Assembly (NCBI GenBank): GCA_003559235.1
Contig: PWME01000034.1
Span: forward strand, 1-32,014
Reading direction: 5' to 3'
DNA length: 32,014 nucleotides
From: Mollicutes bacterium
GTDB lineage: Bacteria > Bacillota_I > Bacilli_A > Izemoplasmatales > Izemoplasmataceae
How positions within the stretch are numbered: position 1 is the first letter of the stretch; each line of letters begins with the position of its first letter. This document shows, in pieces, positions 1 to 9,573 of this stretch. The translations under genes and the position numbers were made by a program. The notes under the pieces are model-generated. The model was not told the origin of the DNA and did not search any database. It saw only the letters and a list, made by a program, of their open reading frames with translations.

Positions 1-527
1 AATAAAGTGCCTTTGCCAATGCCATGCAACGTGCCAGCATCAATAAAGAAATAATCTTTGGCGCTAACTGGGACTTTTTGAACAATACTTTCAATTGTAT
101 CGTTTTCAATGTGTTGCTTTAACTCTGCAAGACTTTTGGCATGATGGCCAATAATTAGAGTAGCATCCGCTTCTGCTTCAACAATATACCAACACTCGGT
201 TTTCCCATAACTGCCTAAAGTCTTTGCCATAGCATCATCAGGATGGACTTGCACGCTTAAATCATCCGCTGCATCGATAAATTTAACCAATATCGGGAAT
301 TCATCCGCTCGGTGATTGCCAAACAAATGGCGTTGATTTTGCCATAAGGAGGATAACGTTTCACCTTGATACAGTCCATCTTTGATGGTTACATCACCAT
401 TTGTGTGCGCCGCAATACCCCAACATTCACCGGTTTTCTCACTGGGCAATGCGTAGTTAAAACGCGCACGCATCTTTTGGCCGCCCCACATTTTGGTTTT
501 AAAGATAGGATCGAACTTTATAATCAT
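1..527 (-). CDS. manA: Mannose-6-phosphate isomerase, class I (C-terminus off the window edge)
   Basis: Manual translation from ATG at 527 on the minus strand: MIIKFDPIFKTKMWGGQKMRARFNYALPSEKTGECWGIAAHTNGDVTIKDG...FPILVKFIDAADDLSVQVHPDD...FFIDAGTLHGIGKGTL. The LSVQVHPDD and GTLHxIGKG motifs are typical of type I phosphomannose isomerase. Open to the window edge, hence absent from the ORF track. Confidence 0.93.
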   Translation of the reverse strand, partial: MIIKFDPIFKTKMWGGQKMRARFNYALPSEKTGECWGIAAHTNGDVTIKDGLYQGETLSSLWQNQRHLFGNHRADEFPILVKFIDAADDLSVQVHPDDAMAKTLGSYGKTECWYIVEAEADATLIIGHHAKSLAELKQHIENDTIESIVQKVPVSAKDYFFIDAGTLHGIGKGTL

Positions 528-579
528 TTTGAACGCCTCACAATACATCATACATTTCGTTGATGCTTACGAAATGGTT

Positions 580-1749
580 TCATTTAATCGCCTTTCGATA
601 AACATTTTCAGCCATTGCACGGTCAACTTTCACAAAGCCACCGACGGGTCCAACAATGGTGACTGTATCTGCCATCCATTCGATTGTATCATCATCTGGT
701 ATATGGCCTGCTGCTTCAAAAGTCGTTGGGGCTTTAAAAATCTTCTCAAGCATATTTTTGATCGCTTCAATGACTTGTTCAGGATGTTCTGTTTCAAATA
801 ATTCACGCCCTAAAAAGGCAAGGCGTGGTGCGACAATCGAGGGTGATGCATCTAAAATAGTTTCTAAGTACGCAGGGTATATACTCGTTAAAGCATAACC
901 ATGGGTTACACCATATTTTTGTGTGTAAGGATACGATAATTGGTGGGTTGCCCAATCGCCTTTTTTTCCTTGTGCTAAAAGCCAAGATAGTCCGATCGTT
1001 GCCGCCCAACTAATATTCGATCGGGTATCATAATCGTCTTCACCACGGTTTAACCGTTCAGTGTTTTCAATGACACTTTTGAGCAATCCAAATGATAGAT
1101 AATCCGCTGTTTCAGTGCGCTCTGTTTTAGAAAAGTATTGTTCGAACACATGCATGACAATATCGGTGACACCAGCATAGGTATAATGGGTGTTGACATG
1201 CATTGTATAGGTTGGGTCAATAATAGAAAACTGCGGGATTAAAAACGGGTATGCGCAACTGCGTTTTTGATTGGTTGCATCATTGGTGACAACGGTATTA
1301 CCATTGGTTTCTGTGCCCGTGGCCGCAAGGGTTAAAATCGTTCCAAGTGGCAAGGCATCCTCAGGTTTCTTTTTGCCTAAAAAGACATCCCATATTTCAT
1401 CTTCATGCATCGTCACCGAAAAGGCAATTGCTTTTGCAGCATCGATGACTGACCCGCCACCGGCAGCTAAAATGAACTCAACATTATGTTTCAAGCATTT
1501 TTCTCTTCCACTTAAAACACTTTGCATTTCAGGGTTCGGTCTTACCCCTGATTCTTCAATGCGCGTAATCGAAAGGGCATCCATCACAGAGACAATATTT
1601 TCATAAATGCCAATCGATTTAATCGACTGTTTCCCATACACCAGCAACACTGCTTTGCCTTGATAAGGTTTTAATATTTCACTAAGCTTCTCAATTTGAT
1701 CTTTGCCAAAATAAATCTGTGTTGGTAATGCATACGTAAATGATTCCAC
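580..1749 (-). CDS. Iron-containing alcohol dehydrogenase (BdhA/YqhD-like)
   Basis: 389 aa ORF with a GTG start; GGGSVIDAAKAIA, TLAATGTETNGNTVVTN and THGYALTSIYPAYLE motifs of the Fe-ADH family. Confidence 0.93.
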   Translation of the reverse strand: MESFTYALPTQIYFGKDQIEKLSEILKPYQGKAVLLVYGKQSIKSIGIYENIVSVMDALSITRIEESGVRPNPEMQSVLSGREKCLKHNVEFILAAGGGSVIDAAKAIAFSVTMHEDEIWDVFLGKKKPEDALPLGTILTLAATGTETNGNTVVTNDATNQKRSCAYPFLIPQFSIIDPTYTMHVNTHYTYAGVTDIVMHVFEQYFSKTERTETADYLSFGLLKSVIENTERLNRGEDDYDTRSNISWAATIGLSWLLAQGKKGDWATHQLSYPYTQKYGVTHGYALTSIYPAYLETILDASPSIVAPRLAFLGRELFETEHPEQVIEAIKNMLEKIFKAPTTFEAAGHIPDDDTIEWMADTVTIVGPVGGFVKVDRAMAENVYRKAIK

Positions 1750-1863
1750 AATATCAACTCCCTATCGGTTATTATAACACGAAAACCCTCTGTCTTGTTT
1801 AAGCTGTTTTCCTTGAAATGTTTGCATAACTTGGGTACACTTGATATGAAAGGCGGTGGCACG

Positions 1864-2970
1864 ATGAAAATCGATTATACACATTCAATCGTCAATATTA
1901 CCGCATCCATTGAACGCTATTATACGGGGAAACATAATCATCCAACCCTTGAAACACTTAATCAAGCGCTTAATAAGCAGCCTGATCACGTTGTCCTTGC
2001 TTTAATGGATGGGTTTGGCATGAACCTCATGCGTCATCATTTAGATTCCAAAGGTTTCTTTCATCGTCACTTAGCCACGTCTTTAACGTCAGTATTTCCA
2101 TCGACAACCACCGCAGCCACAACCGCTGTTTTAACAGGAAAGACACCGTATGAATCAGGTTTTTTAGGCTGGTTCATGCGTTTTCCCAAAGACGATTTGC
2201 ATTACACAGTATTTATGTCAGAGGACTATTATGAACCGCATAAAGCGATACCCTTAGATATGCAATCAAGATTTAACCGAGAGACGTTCTTAGATCGCAT
2301 TCAAAAAAAGGATACAACTGTAAAAACACAAGCCTTCTTCCCTTTTCCAGTTGTTAAGGACGGGCACCGAAATATTGAAGACGGTTTGAAGCGCGTTAAA
2401 GCCTTTCAAGCCAATCATCCGAAAACACTCGTCTATCTTTATTGGGTTGAACCTGATTTATCGCAGCATAAAACCGGTGTAAAAAGTGCTGAAACCAAAC
2501 AGCAGGCAACCCTAATAGAAAACGCCTTTAAAGATTATCATCACACAGCATCACCAAATACATTAACCATTGTGACTGCTGATCATGGGTTGATTGATGT
2601 TTTGGGAGAACCCTTGCTTGATGATGCCATGCGGGATTGTTTTGAAGCGTTGCCTGCGCTTGAACCACGCTTTACAACATTTTTTGTAAAACCAGAAAAA
2701 AAAGACACCTTTGAAACCTTGTTTAATACACGTCACGCAGATAGCTTTACCTTATACACAACGAATGCGTTTTTACAAACGGGCTTGCTTGGCAAAGGCA
2801 AAAGACATCCTTTTGTAAATCAATGCTTAGGCAATTATATAAGCATCGCAAAAAGTAATAAACACTTTCTATTTAGTGACGCAAATCCGCACAAAGCACA
2901 TCATGCCGGCTTATCTTCCGATGAACTTGATGTGCCATTGATTGTTTTTAAAGGAGTGAATCATTCATGA
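1864..2970 (+). CDS. Alkaline phosphatase superfamily / nucleotide pyrophosphatase-phosphodiesterase-like protein
   Basis: ORF 1795..2970; ATG at 1864 preferred because AAAGGCGGTGG lies just upstream. VVLALMDGFGMNLM metal site, nucleophile region SVFPSTTTAATTAVLTG, and TADHGL motif. Confidence 0.85.
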   Translation: MKIDYTHSIVNITASIERYYTGKHNHPTLETLNQALNKQPDHVVLALMDGFGMNLMRHHLDSKGFFHRHLATSLTSVFPSTTTAATTAVLTGKTPYESGFLGWFMRFPKDDLHYTVFMSEDYYEPHKAIPLDMQSRFNRETFLDRIQKKDTTVKTQAFFPFPVVKDGHRNIEDGLKRVKAFQANHPKTLVYLYWVEPDLSQHKTGVKSAETKQQATLIENAFKDYHHTASPNTLTIVTADHGLIDVLGEPLLDDAMRDCFEALPALEPRFTTFFVKPEKKDTFETLFNTRHADSFTLYTTNAFLQTGLLGKGKRHPFVNQCLGNYISIAKSNKHFLFSDANPHKAHHAGLSSDELDVPLIVFKGVNHS

Positions 2971-3764
2971 GTATTTTCCAACGCCCAACCGGTCCCGGCA
3001 TGATTAAACGTACCAACCCTGTCACACTTGTGATGATTATTATTGTAACGTCTGTATACATCATGCAGTTAATAACCCCTGCGTTTGGCATTAGTTTGGC
3101 AGAGCTTGGGGCTTTAAAAGCGTATGATCACGAAGGGTTTGTTCATACGGTTACGTTAAACACCCAGTTTTATCGGTTTGTAACATCAATTTTTTTGCAT
3201 GGGTCGCCAACCCATTACTTATTTAATACCTTTTTCGGATTATTTATTATCGGTGGGGCGTTAGAACGGCTCATCGGTCCGAAAAAATATGCCATTACTT
3301 TAGCCATTAGCGGTTTGGGTGGAAGCCTTGTCGTATACGGTTATAACGTATTTATGTGGGAACTATTACAAAATCAAGATGCCTTGCGACCAACGTTAGG
3401 GGCAAGTGGTGCCATTTATGGTGTGATGGGATTTTTACTGTATTTAACCCTCAAGCGCCCAATGTGGTTTGCACCACAAGATATTTCAGGCATTCGTAGC
3501 TTAATCCTCATTAATGTCGTTTTAACATTCTTAGCCCCAAACATCTCCATTCCTGGGCACTTAGGTGGGTTAACCTTTGGCTTAGTAGCCGCATTCTTTT
3601 TAACCGACCAAACGCCGTTTAGCCGTGCAAAACAACAAGGATTCTTTGACCCGCATGATCCGTATGCGCACGAAGATGCCTATAACCAGGACGATTTTTT
3701 TGACAACTTGGATGATGTTGAAATCGTTGATGACGACGATGATGACGATCGACGCGTGTGGTAA
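2967..3764 (+). CDS. Rhomboid family intramembrane serine protease with acidic C-terminal tail
   Basis: FLHGSPTHYLFNTFFGLFIIGGALERLIG, catalytic GASGAIYGVMG (GxSG), and catalytic His in SIPGHLGGLTFG. The ATG overlaps the upstream stop by 4 nt. Confidence 0.93.
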   Translation: MSIFQRPTGPGMIKRTNPVTLVMIIIVTSVYIMQLITPAFGISLAELGALKAYDHEGFVHTVTLNTQFYRFVTSIFLHGSPTHYLFNTFFGLFIIGGALERLIGPKKYAITLAISGLGGSLVVYGYNVFMWELLQNQDALRPTLGASGAIYGVMGFLLYLTLKRPMWFAPQDISGIRSLILINVVLTFLAPNISIPGHLGGLTFGLVAAFFLTDQTPFSRAKQQGFFDPHDPYAHEDAYNQDDFFDNLDDVEIVDDDDDDDRRVW

Positions 3765-3852
3765 AGCGCGTCTTTTTATTGCTTTTAAAAGTTGCTTGAA
3801 TGCGCTATAATGAACACGATAAACAAACTTTAGCGAACCCGGAGGTCAATGT

Positions 3853-5088
3853 ATGGAGACGATTATTTTTGGTATTATCATCGCACTTATTATCCTTTAT
3901 TATGTCTTTTCTTTTTTCGCGGACTATTTGAACGATCAGATGCGCACCAAACCGATTCCAGAAAATGTTGAAGATGTTTATGATACTGAACAATATGCGA
4001 AATGGCTAAGTTATTCACGCGAAACGAGTCGGATTGGTTTTATTGAAAGCGCGTTAGCGTTTTTGTTTATATTGCTTATGTTATTGAATGGCGGCTTTTT
4101 AATGCTTGCAACATGGACCCGCGACATGACTAGCAGTGTTTATACCGAAATGTTCGCCTTTTTAGGCATAATCTTTGCAATAAACTTTGTTTACCGCTTA
4201 CCGTTTAATGCGTATCGTACATTTTCGATTGAAACGCGTTATGGGTTTAACCGTACAACGGTTAATACATTTATTAAAGACCGTATTATTTCAGTCATTT
4301 TAACCGTCTTATTGGGCGGAGGATTGGTGTACTTTATTACGTGGTTGCTTGAAAATACTGGTAATTATTTCATCCTTTTTGCGTTTATAGGTATTATGGT
4401 TGTGTTTTTATTCATTAACATTACTTATACAAAACTGTTACTGCCATTATTTAACACGTTAACCCCGCTTGAAGACGGCGAGCTTAAGACCCGTATTGAA
4501 GATTTTGCGGCATCGCAAAATTATGAAATTAAGAAAATTCATGTTATGGATGCTTCGAAACGTTCAAGCAAACTCAATGCATTTTTCTCAGGGTTCGGAC
4601 GTTTCAAAAACGTTGTGCTATTTGATACGTTAATCAATGTGATGGACAATGATCAAATCATGGCGGTTTTAGCGCATGAAATCGGGCATGCTAAGCATAA
4701 AGATGTTGTAAAAAACATTATTTTCTCCATGGTGCAGTTTGCATTAATATTGTCATTGTTCTTCGCGTTTGTGCGCATTGATGTCTTCGCACAAGCATTT
4801 GGATGGGAAAACGTGGTTCATTACGGCTTTATGCTACTTATATTTGCGATTGCGCTAAGCCCTGTGTTAATGCCACTGAACATACTTAGAAACAGTATTT
4901 CAAGGCGGTATGAGTATGCAGCGGATAAGTTTGCAGCAACCAACATTGGCAAAACACCAATGAAAGAAGCGTTAAAAGTGTTAGCCAGAGAAAATTTTGC
5001 CCAGTTAACCGTTCATCCGCTTTATGTTTTCTTGTATTATTCACATCCGCCGATTACTTTTAGAGTCGCGGCGATTGATCATGCCTGA
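3853..5088 (+). CDS. M48 family metallopeptidase (Ste24/CAAX prenyl protease 1-like)
   Basis: HEIGHAKHKD (HExxH) zinc motif, downstream SRRYEYAADKFA third-ligand region, multiple TM segments, ETRYGFNRTT motif of Ste24-like enzymes. Confidence 0.93.
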   Translation: METIIFGIIIALIILYYVFSFFADYLNDQMRTKPIPENVEDVYDTEQYAKWLSYSRETSRIGFIESALAFLFILLMLLNGGFLMLATWTRDMTSSVYTEMFAFLGIIFAINFVYRLPFNAYRTFSIETRYGFNRTTVNTFIKDRIISVILTVLLGGGLVYFITWLLENTGNYFILFAFIGIMVVFLFINITYTKLLLPLFNTLTPLEDGELKTRIEDFAASQNYEIKKIHVMDASKRSSKLNAFFSGFGRFKNVVLFDTLINVMDNDQIMAVLAHEIGHAKHKDVVKNIIFSMVQFALILSLFFAFVRIDVFAQAFGWENVVHYGFMLLIFAIALSPVLMPLNILRNSISRRYEYAADKFAATNIGKTPMKEALKVLARENFAQLTVHPLYVFLYYSHPPITFRVAAIDHA

Positions 5089-6190
5089 TGTTAGATTAGC
5101 CCCTATAAATATTCGGCGCTTGTGTTATGTTTTTGCAAGTATCTTTTTCATTGAAGCCGCTTTTCTAATTATTGTCGAAAGAGAGCGGTTGATGGCGGAT
5201 GCGCATGAACTGGTATGGGTTTCATTTATGTTGCATGCTATACTCGCTCTTTATGCACTTTTGCATATTATTTGGCTAAACATTCTTAAACGTAAATCGA
5301 ATGATGCGAGTCCTTTAGCGCAACGGATTTCACCTTATGCAACATTTACAACGATGATGGTAGTGGCGACAATTAGTGTGTTTGATCAAGTAACACATGG
5401 CCATATTACTTTGTTCAGTGTGTTTTTATTGGCTTTTGGATTACTCGTATTCATCCGACCTTGGTGGAATTTGTTTGTATACGGGGTTCCCTTTGGAGTT
5501 TTTATGCTCGGTGTAATAATGTTTCAAGATAACACCGATATTCAAATTACACACTTCATTAATGGCACTGTTGTATTTGTTGGTGTTTTATTTGCATCCA
5601 CAGTATTTTACCGAAGAACGCTGCTCACAACGATTCAATCTGAGCGCCTTCAAAACGCGAATGAAAAATTAACACACCTCGCAACGATTGATGCTTTAAC
5701 TGAACTGCCTAATCGTCGTTTATTTGAACGCCATATGATTCATGAACTCTCGATCGCAAAACGTTATGACACACGCGCATCATTAATGCTTATTGATATT
5801 GATGATTTTAAAACGGTGAATGATACTTACGGCCATCATGTTGGCGACGTGTTACTCACAAAAATTGGTCAATTGTTAACCGAAAATGTTCGCGCTTCAG
5901 ACATGGTTTCACGTTGGGGTGGTGAAGAATTTATGATTTTACTGTCTCATACTGAAACAGATGGCGCGAATATTTTAGCCGAGCGCTTACGAGAGGCCAT
6001 CGCAAGCTCACCTTTTGAGATTGACAATAAAACCCTGCATGTGACCATAAGCATTGGCATCAGTCCGTTATTTTTTGAAGCCGATGATGCTTTTACAATT
6101 AGTTACCAAACCGTTGATAAAGCATTATACGATGCCAAAAATGCGGGTAAAAATTGTGTAAAAACCTTAAAAAAACCGACCTTACATTAA
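5081..6190 (+). CDS. Membrane GGDEF domain protein (diguanylate cyclase), GGEEF active site
   Basis: N-terminal TM segments, then ATIDALTELPNRRLFERH...LIDIDDFKTVNDTYGH...RWGGEEFMILL. RASD (RxxD I-site) lies five residues before GGEEF. ATG at 5081 overlaps the M48 gene. Confidence 0.93.
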   Translation: MPDVRLAPINIRRLCYVFASIFFIEAAFLIIVERERLMADAHELVWVSFMLHAILALYALLHIIWLNILKRKSNDASPLAQRISPYATFTTMMVVATISVFDQVTHGHITLFSVFLLAFGLLVFIRPWWNLFVYGVPFGVFMLGVIMFQDNTDIQITHFINGTVVFVGVLFASTVFYRRTLLTTIQSERLQNANEKLTHLATIDALTELPNRRLFERHMIHELSIAKRYDTRASLMLIDIDDFKTVNDTYGHHVGDVLLTKIGQLLTENVRASDMVSRWGGEEFMILLSHTETDGANILAERLREAIASSPFEIDNKTLHVTISIGISPLFFEADDAFTISYQTVDKALYDAKNAGKNCVKTLKKPTLH

Positions 6191-6217
6191 TCGACTTACC
6201 ACGAAGGAGGGGAGCGA

Positions 6218-7999
6218 ATGGATTTTGATGCTTTACGCAATCGCGCGATGAAACACGACATAGAAGCGCAAGTTGAACTTGGTAAACACCTATTAAAGCG
6301 TAACACACCACATGACAATGCAGAAGCTGAAAAATGGCTTAAACGTGCTGCTTTGAAAAAACACCCTGAAGCTCTCTTTCAAATGGGGGTCATCCGCTTA
6401 GAAGCTTTAGAAGCTGAAAAAGCGTGTCATTATTTTGAAAAAGCTTATAAAAAAGGCATAAAGCTTGCCGCTAAATATTTAGCGATGATTTATCGTGGCG
6501 ATATAGACCCAAGCATTCATGATGAGGCAAAAGCCAATACCATGATGCTAAATTATTATCGCTACGATCGCTACGATGCTTTAGAACCTTTGATTAACCA
6601 ATACACACCCGAAGGTTTTAAACCGACAAAAGAAACCAAAACGTTTTTAGAAGAAGCCAAAGATTACGGTTTGTTGAAAGCAAAATACCACCTTGCTATG
6701 CTCCATTTAACCGTGCCTAAATTTAAAAACTTACAAAAAGCCGTGCACTTATTAGAAAGCTATTTTGAAGCGACTGCTGATACCCAAGCGGCGCGGGTTT
6801 TATATCAACTTTACGCACCTGGCATCGATACGTACGCAGATTTTAAAGCAACCGATGCGAAAAAGGCCGCATTTTATTTAAAACATACCATCGATGAAGG
6901 TGCTGATGTTCATGAAGCCGCTTTTATTAAACACCACGATGTATATCTTCCCCATGATACATCGCCTTTAGAGCCTTACATCGACCATCAATTAGAACGA
7001 ATGCGCCGTTCACTTGCGGTAGACGCAGATTTTGCCGAAAGCGTTGTTCGCGATGATTTTTCAACCCAGCTCCACTATCATATTGAAACCATCGTTGATT
7101 ATGATGCAACCATAACGTATCGAATGAAAGAAGTTACTGAAGATGTCATCGAGCGTGAAGTTGAAAAAAAGCGGGTTGTAAAAAAAGGCTTCAAAAAAAC
7201 AGGCACTGTCAAAGTTCCTGAACGCATTACAAAAGTCAAAAAGCATAAACAAAACGTTGAACGCACCAAAAAAATTGCATCCGATCAAAACATTGACCGC
7301 CTCCATCATTACGCTAAACGAATTGACGATTTTCCGCATCTTGTTGAAACGACAAAAGCGCATAACGCAAGCATTACATTTGACCAACCTTTAGAAGATT
7401 CCGCTGTGAAAACAATGGTTGAGAACACCCTAAAAGCACGCTTTAAAAAACCACGTAAAGCGCGACGCATCAAGCGAGATTTCACTTTTTCACACGCCAT
7501 TCGTCTTCGGCCTATTGCGCATATTTCTCACGCTTTTTTAGGAAGAACGTATGCCATCGATGTCCCACTCACAAACAGCGATTTACCCAATATTCCATTT
7601 CCACTTGACAAGGGGTTTGCACGAACCTTACGTAAATTTACTAAAGCGCAACACGCAACACGACGCAACCACCAATTTGCGCATCTAATGCTTGCGCTTG
7701 GGCCAGCATGGTTTATTCATCAGCTTTTTCACCATTTAACACTTTCCACATGGCTTGAACAGCTTCACACTCAAGCCATCATATTTTTCAGCACATTGCT
7801 TTTAAGCAGTATATTCAGTGTTTGGTTGTATAAAAAATTCCCCTTCAAACGTATTGAAGCGGATGTGTTTATTACCTATTATGACGACAATAACATTGAA
7901 GCATTAAAACCCAAGCGCACAAAACAGCTTCTTATTATCGCCATTAAGTTTATTAGTGGTTTAGCGTTTTTTATCGCAGGCGCTTTGATGATGCCATAA
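6218..7999 (+). CDS. Sel1-like/TPR repeat protein with long basic central region and two C-terminal TM helices; function unknown
   Basis: AEKWLKRAALKKHPEALFQMGVIRLEALEAEKACHYFEKAYKKGIKLAAKYLAMIYRGD resembles Sel1-like repeats; Lys/Arg-rich centre; hydrophobic AIIFFSTLLLSSIFSVWLYKKF and IAIKFISGLAFFIAGALM at the C-terminus. AAGGAGGGGAG RBS upstream. Confidence 0.75.
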   Translation: MDFDALRNRAMKHDIEAQVELGKHLLKRNTPHDNAEAEKWLKRAALKKHPEALFQMGVIRLEALEAEKACHYFEKAYKKGIKLAAKYLAMIYRGDIDPSIHDEAKANTMMLNYYRYDRYDALEPLINQYTPEGFKPTKETKTFLEEAKDYGLLKAKYHLAMLHLTVPKFKNLQKAVHLLESYFEATADTQAARVLYQLYAPGIDTYADFKATDAKKAAFYLKHTIDEGADVHEAAFIKHHDVYLPHDTSPLEPYIDHQLERMRRSLAVDADFAESVVRDDFSTQLHYHIETIVDYDATITYRMKEVTEDVIEREVEKKRVVKKGFKKTGTVKVPERITKVKKHKQNVERTKKIASDQNIDRLHHYAKRIDDFPHLVETTKAHNASITFDQPLEDSAVKTMVENTLKARFKKPRKARRIKRDFTFSHAIRLRPIAHISHAFLGRTYAIDVPLTNSDLPNIPFPLDKGFARTLRKFTKAQHATRRNHQFAHLMLALGPAWFIHQLFHHLTLSTWLEQLHTQAIIFFSTLLLSSIFSVWLYKKFPFKRIEADVFITYYDDNNIEALKPKRTKQLLIIAIKFISGLAFFIAGALMMP

Positions 8000-8336
8000 A
8001 CGCAATGAGTTGATGACTAAAATGAATCAGTCTTTCAACAGCAGACCGATGGTCAAGCAATGCCTTAGGAGAACACGTTTTTACGTCCCCAAGAATTTCA
8101 TGGCAAAGGGTTAACAATACATCTTTTGGCAATGCTTCAAGGCGTTTACGCAACCGTTTTTTCGCCTTAAAATACTCAGGGGATGGCACATGACGCAATG
8201 ATGCATCTGACTCTGCCGAGTCACGCATTATCGTTGCGTATTGTAACATCTTTTTAACGGTTTTTTCATCCATAGAACGCGACACGTCTTCTAGTATTTC
8301 TTTAGGCGTGTTTTTGAGTGTATGCATTGACTTCAC
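7971..8336 (-). CDS. Small protein of unknown function, translationally coupled to GGDEF gene
   Basis: 121 aa ORF starting with GTG in a GTGA overlap with the stop of the 8333..9463 gene; GGAGGTAAAG lies immediately upstream. Its 3' end overlaps the convergent Sel1-like gene by about 29 bp. Confidence 0.65.
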   Translation of the reverse strand: MKSMHTLKNTPKEILEDVSRSMDEKTVKKMLQYATIMRDSAESDASLRHVPSPEYFKAKKRLRKRLEALPKDVLLTLCHEILGDVKTCSPKALLDHRSAVERLIHFSHQLIAFMASSKRLR

Positions 8337-9463
8337 CCTTTACCACCTGTTTTATGATGCTGTTTTTCACGGTACATCTTTTTGTCAAGTTCACGAATAA
8401 ACGCATCTGGTGACGAATGATGCGGAGATAGAATACCAATCCCAGCGCTGAAGGTTGTTGCGTATTTAATGCGGTTCATGTGACTGCGCTGCGCAATGAC
8501 ATCACGAATCAACTGAACCCGTTCACGCAAACAGTCTTCGTTATCTGTTTGCATGACAATCATAAATTCATCGCCGCCAAGCCTTGCAAAGATTTCATCC
8601 CCAATCGTCGTATCCTTAATCGCTTTGGTACTATCTTTAAGCAAGCGATCCCCCTCAGCATGACCATAGTTATCATTGATGGTTTTCAAATCATCAAAGT
8701 CTATAAAAATTAATCCCAATGCTTCTTCCATGTTGCGGCGTCGATAAAACCAGTTATCAAATGTCGCTCGTGTCCACGCTTGCGTTAAATGATCAAGATG
8801 AACAAAGCGCTCTTGTAAAAACAAATACACGATAACCAAAGATAGTGCCATACTGCTCCAAAGTGTTAATATGCCATAAAATGCAATTTGTGCAATACTA
8901 CCAAGCACTGGGAGTACCACCAAAAAGCTTAACGCAACCATATCTTGTTTTAAGATTACATGACGATGTTTAATCAGTTGTCCAATCCCAACCATTAAGT
9001 AAAAATACGCTGTTAAAGCTGAAACGAAAAACCAAGGACCGCGCACATACACATTTGCCTCAGAAATGGTGAAAATCAGCCCAAAAAATGGTGTTAAAAG
9101 CACGAAAACAGTATTAATGATGAGTGGCATCAAAAACAATACCAATGCGTTTCCACGGCGCGTTTCATGACCTATAATCGTCTTTTTTACAAGCCTATAC
9201 CACATAAAGGTAAGCAATGGTGTGTTAAAAAACAACACCATGTGTAAAACAAAGGATACGGTTGAAAACCATGCGACGGGTTCAGTGTTAATAATGACTG
9301 TCAATGCTTCAAAGATTAACTGAACAAGGACAATCATCGATAACCATACAAAATGGCGATTCACCCGCGCTTCTAAGTCTAACCGATTGACTGCAATGAT
9401 TAACACAACCGCGAAAAACACAAACACAATTAAGTTTACATCCACACGGAAATATTGTTCCAT
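8333..9463 (-). CDS. Membrane GGDEF domain protein (diguanylate cyclase)
   Basis: Multiple N-terminal TM segments; LDHLTQAWTRATFDNWFYRR...FIDFDDLKTINDNYGHAEGD...FARLGGDEFMIVM. Confidence 0.93.
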   Translation of the reverse strand: MEQYFRVDVNLIVFVFFAVVLIIAVNRLDLEARVNRHFVWLSMIVLVQLIFEALTVIINTEPVAWFSTVSFVLHMVLFFNTPLLTFMWYRLVKKTIIGHETRRGNALVLFLMPLIINTVFVLLTPFFGLIFTISEANVYVRGPWFFVSALTAYFYLMVGIGQLIKHRHVILKQDMVALSFLVVLPVLGSIAQIAFYGILTLWSSMALSLVIVYLFLQERFVHLDHLTQAWTRATFDNWFYRRRNMEEALGLIFIDFDDLKTINDNYGHAEGDRLLKDSTKAIKDTTIGDEIFARLGGDEFMIVMQTDNEDCLRERVQLIRDVIAQRSHMNRIKYATTFSAGIGILSPHHSSPDAFIRELDKKMYREKQHHKTGGKG

Positions 9464-9573
9464 GAAACCACCTCACAATACTGATGCATTCATTGTACCA
9501 TAGACGTACGATTATTTGCCAAAATGGCTTTGATAGTCTATAATAATGCAAGATGCATGAAAGGAGCCTCGCT

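Noticed and set aside
366-801. ORFs 366..563 and 493..801 on the plus strand
   Set aside because: They lie antisense to manA and the Fe-ADH gene; translations are Cys/His/Ile-rich noise.
656-1606. Plus-strand ORFs 656..898 and 1271..1606 inside the Fe-ADH gene
   Set aside because: Antisense shadows of a well supported dehydrogenase CDS; low-complexity translations with no family match or RBS.
7061-7500. Minus-strand ORFs 7061..7387 and 7309..7500 within the Sel1-like gene
   Set aside because: Phe/Asn-rich translations typical of the antisense of Lys-rich coding DNA.
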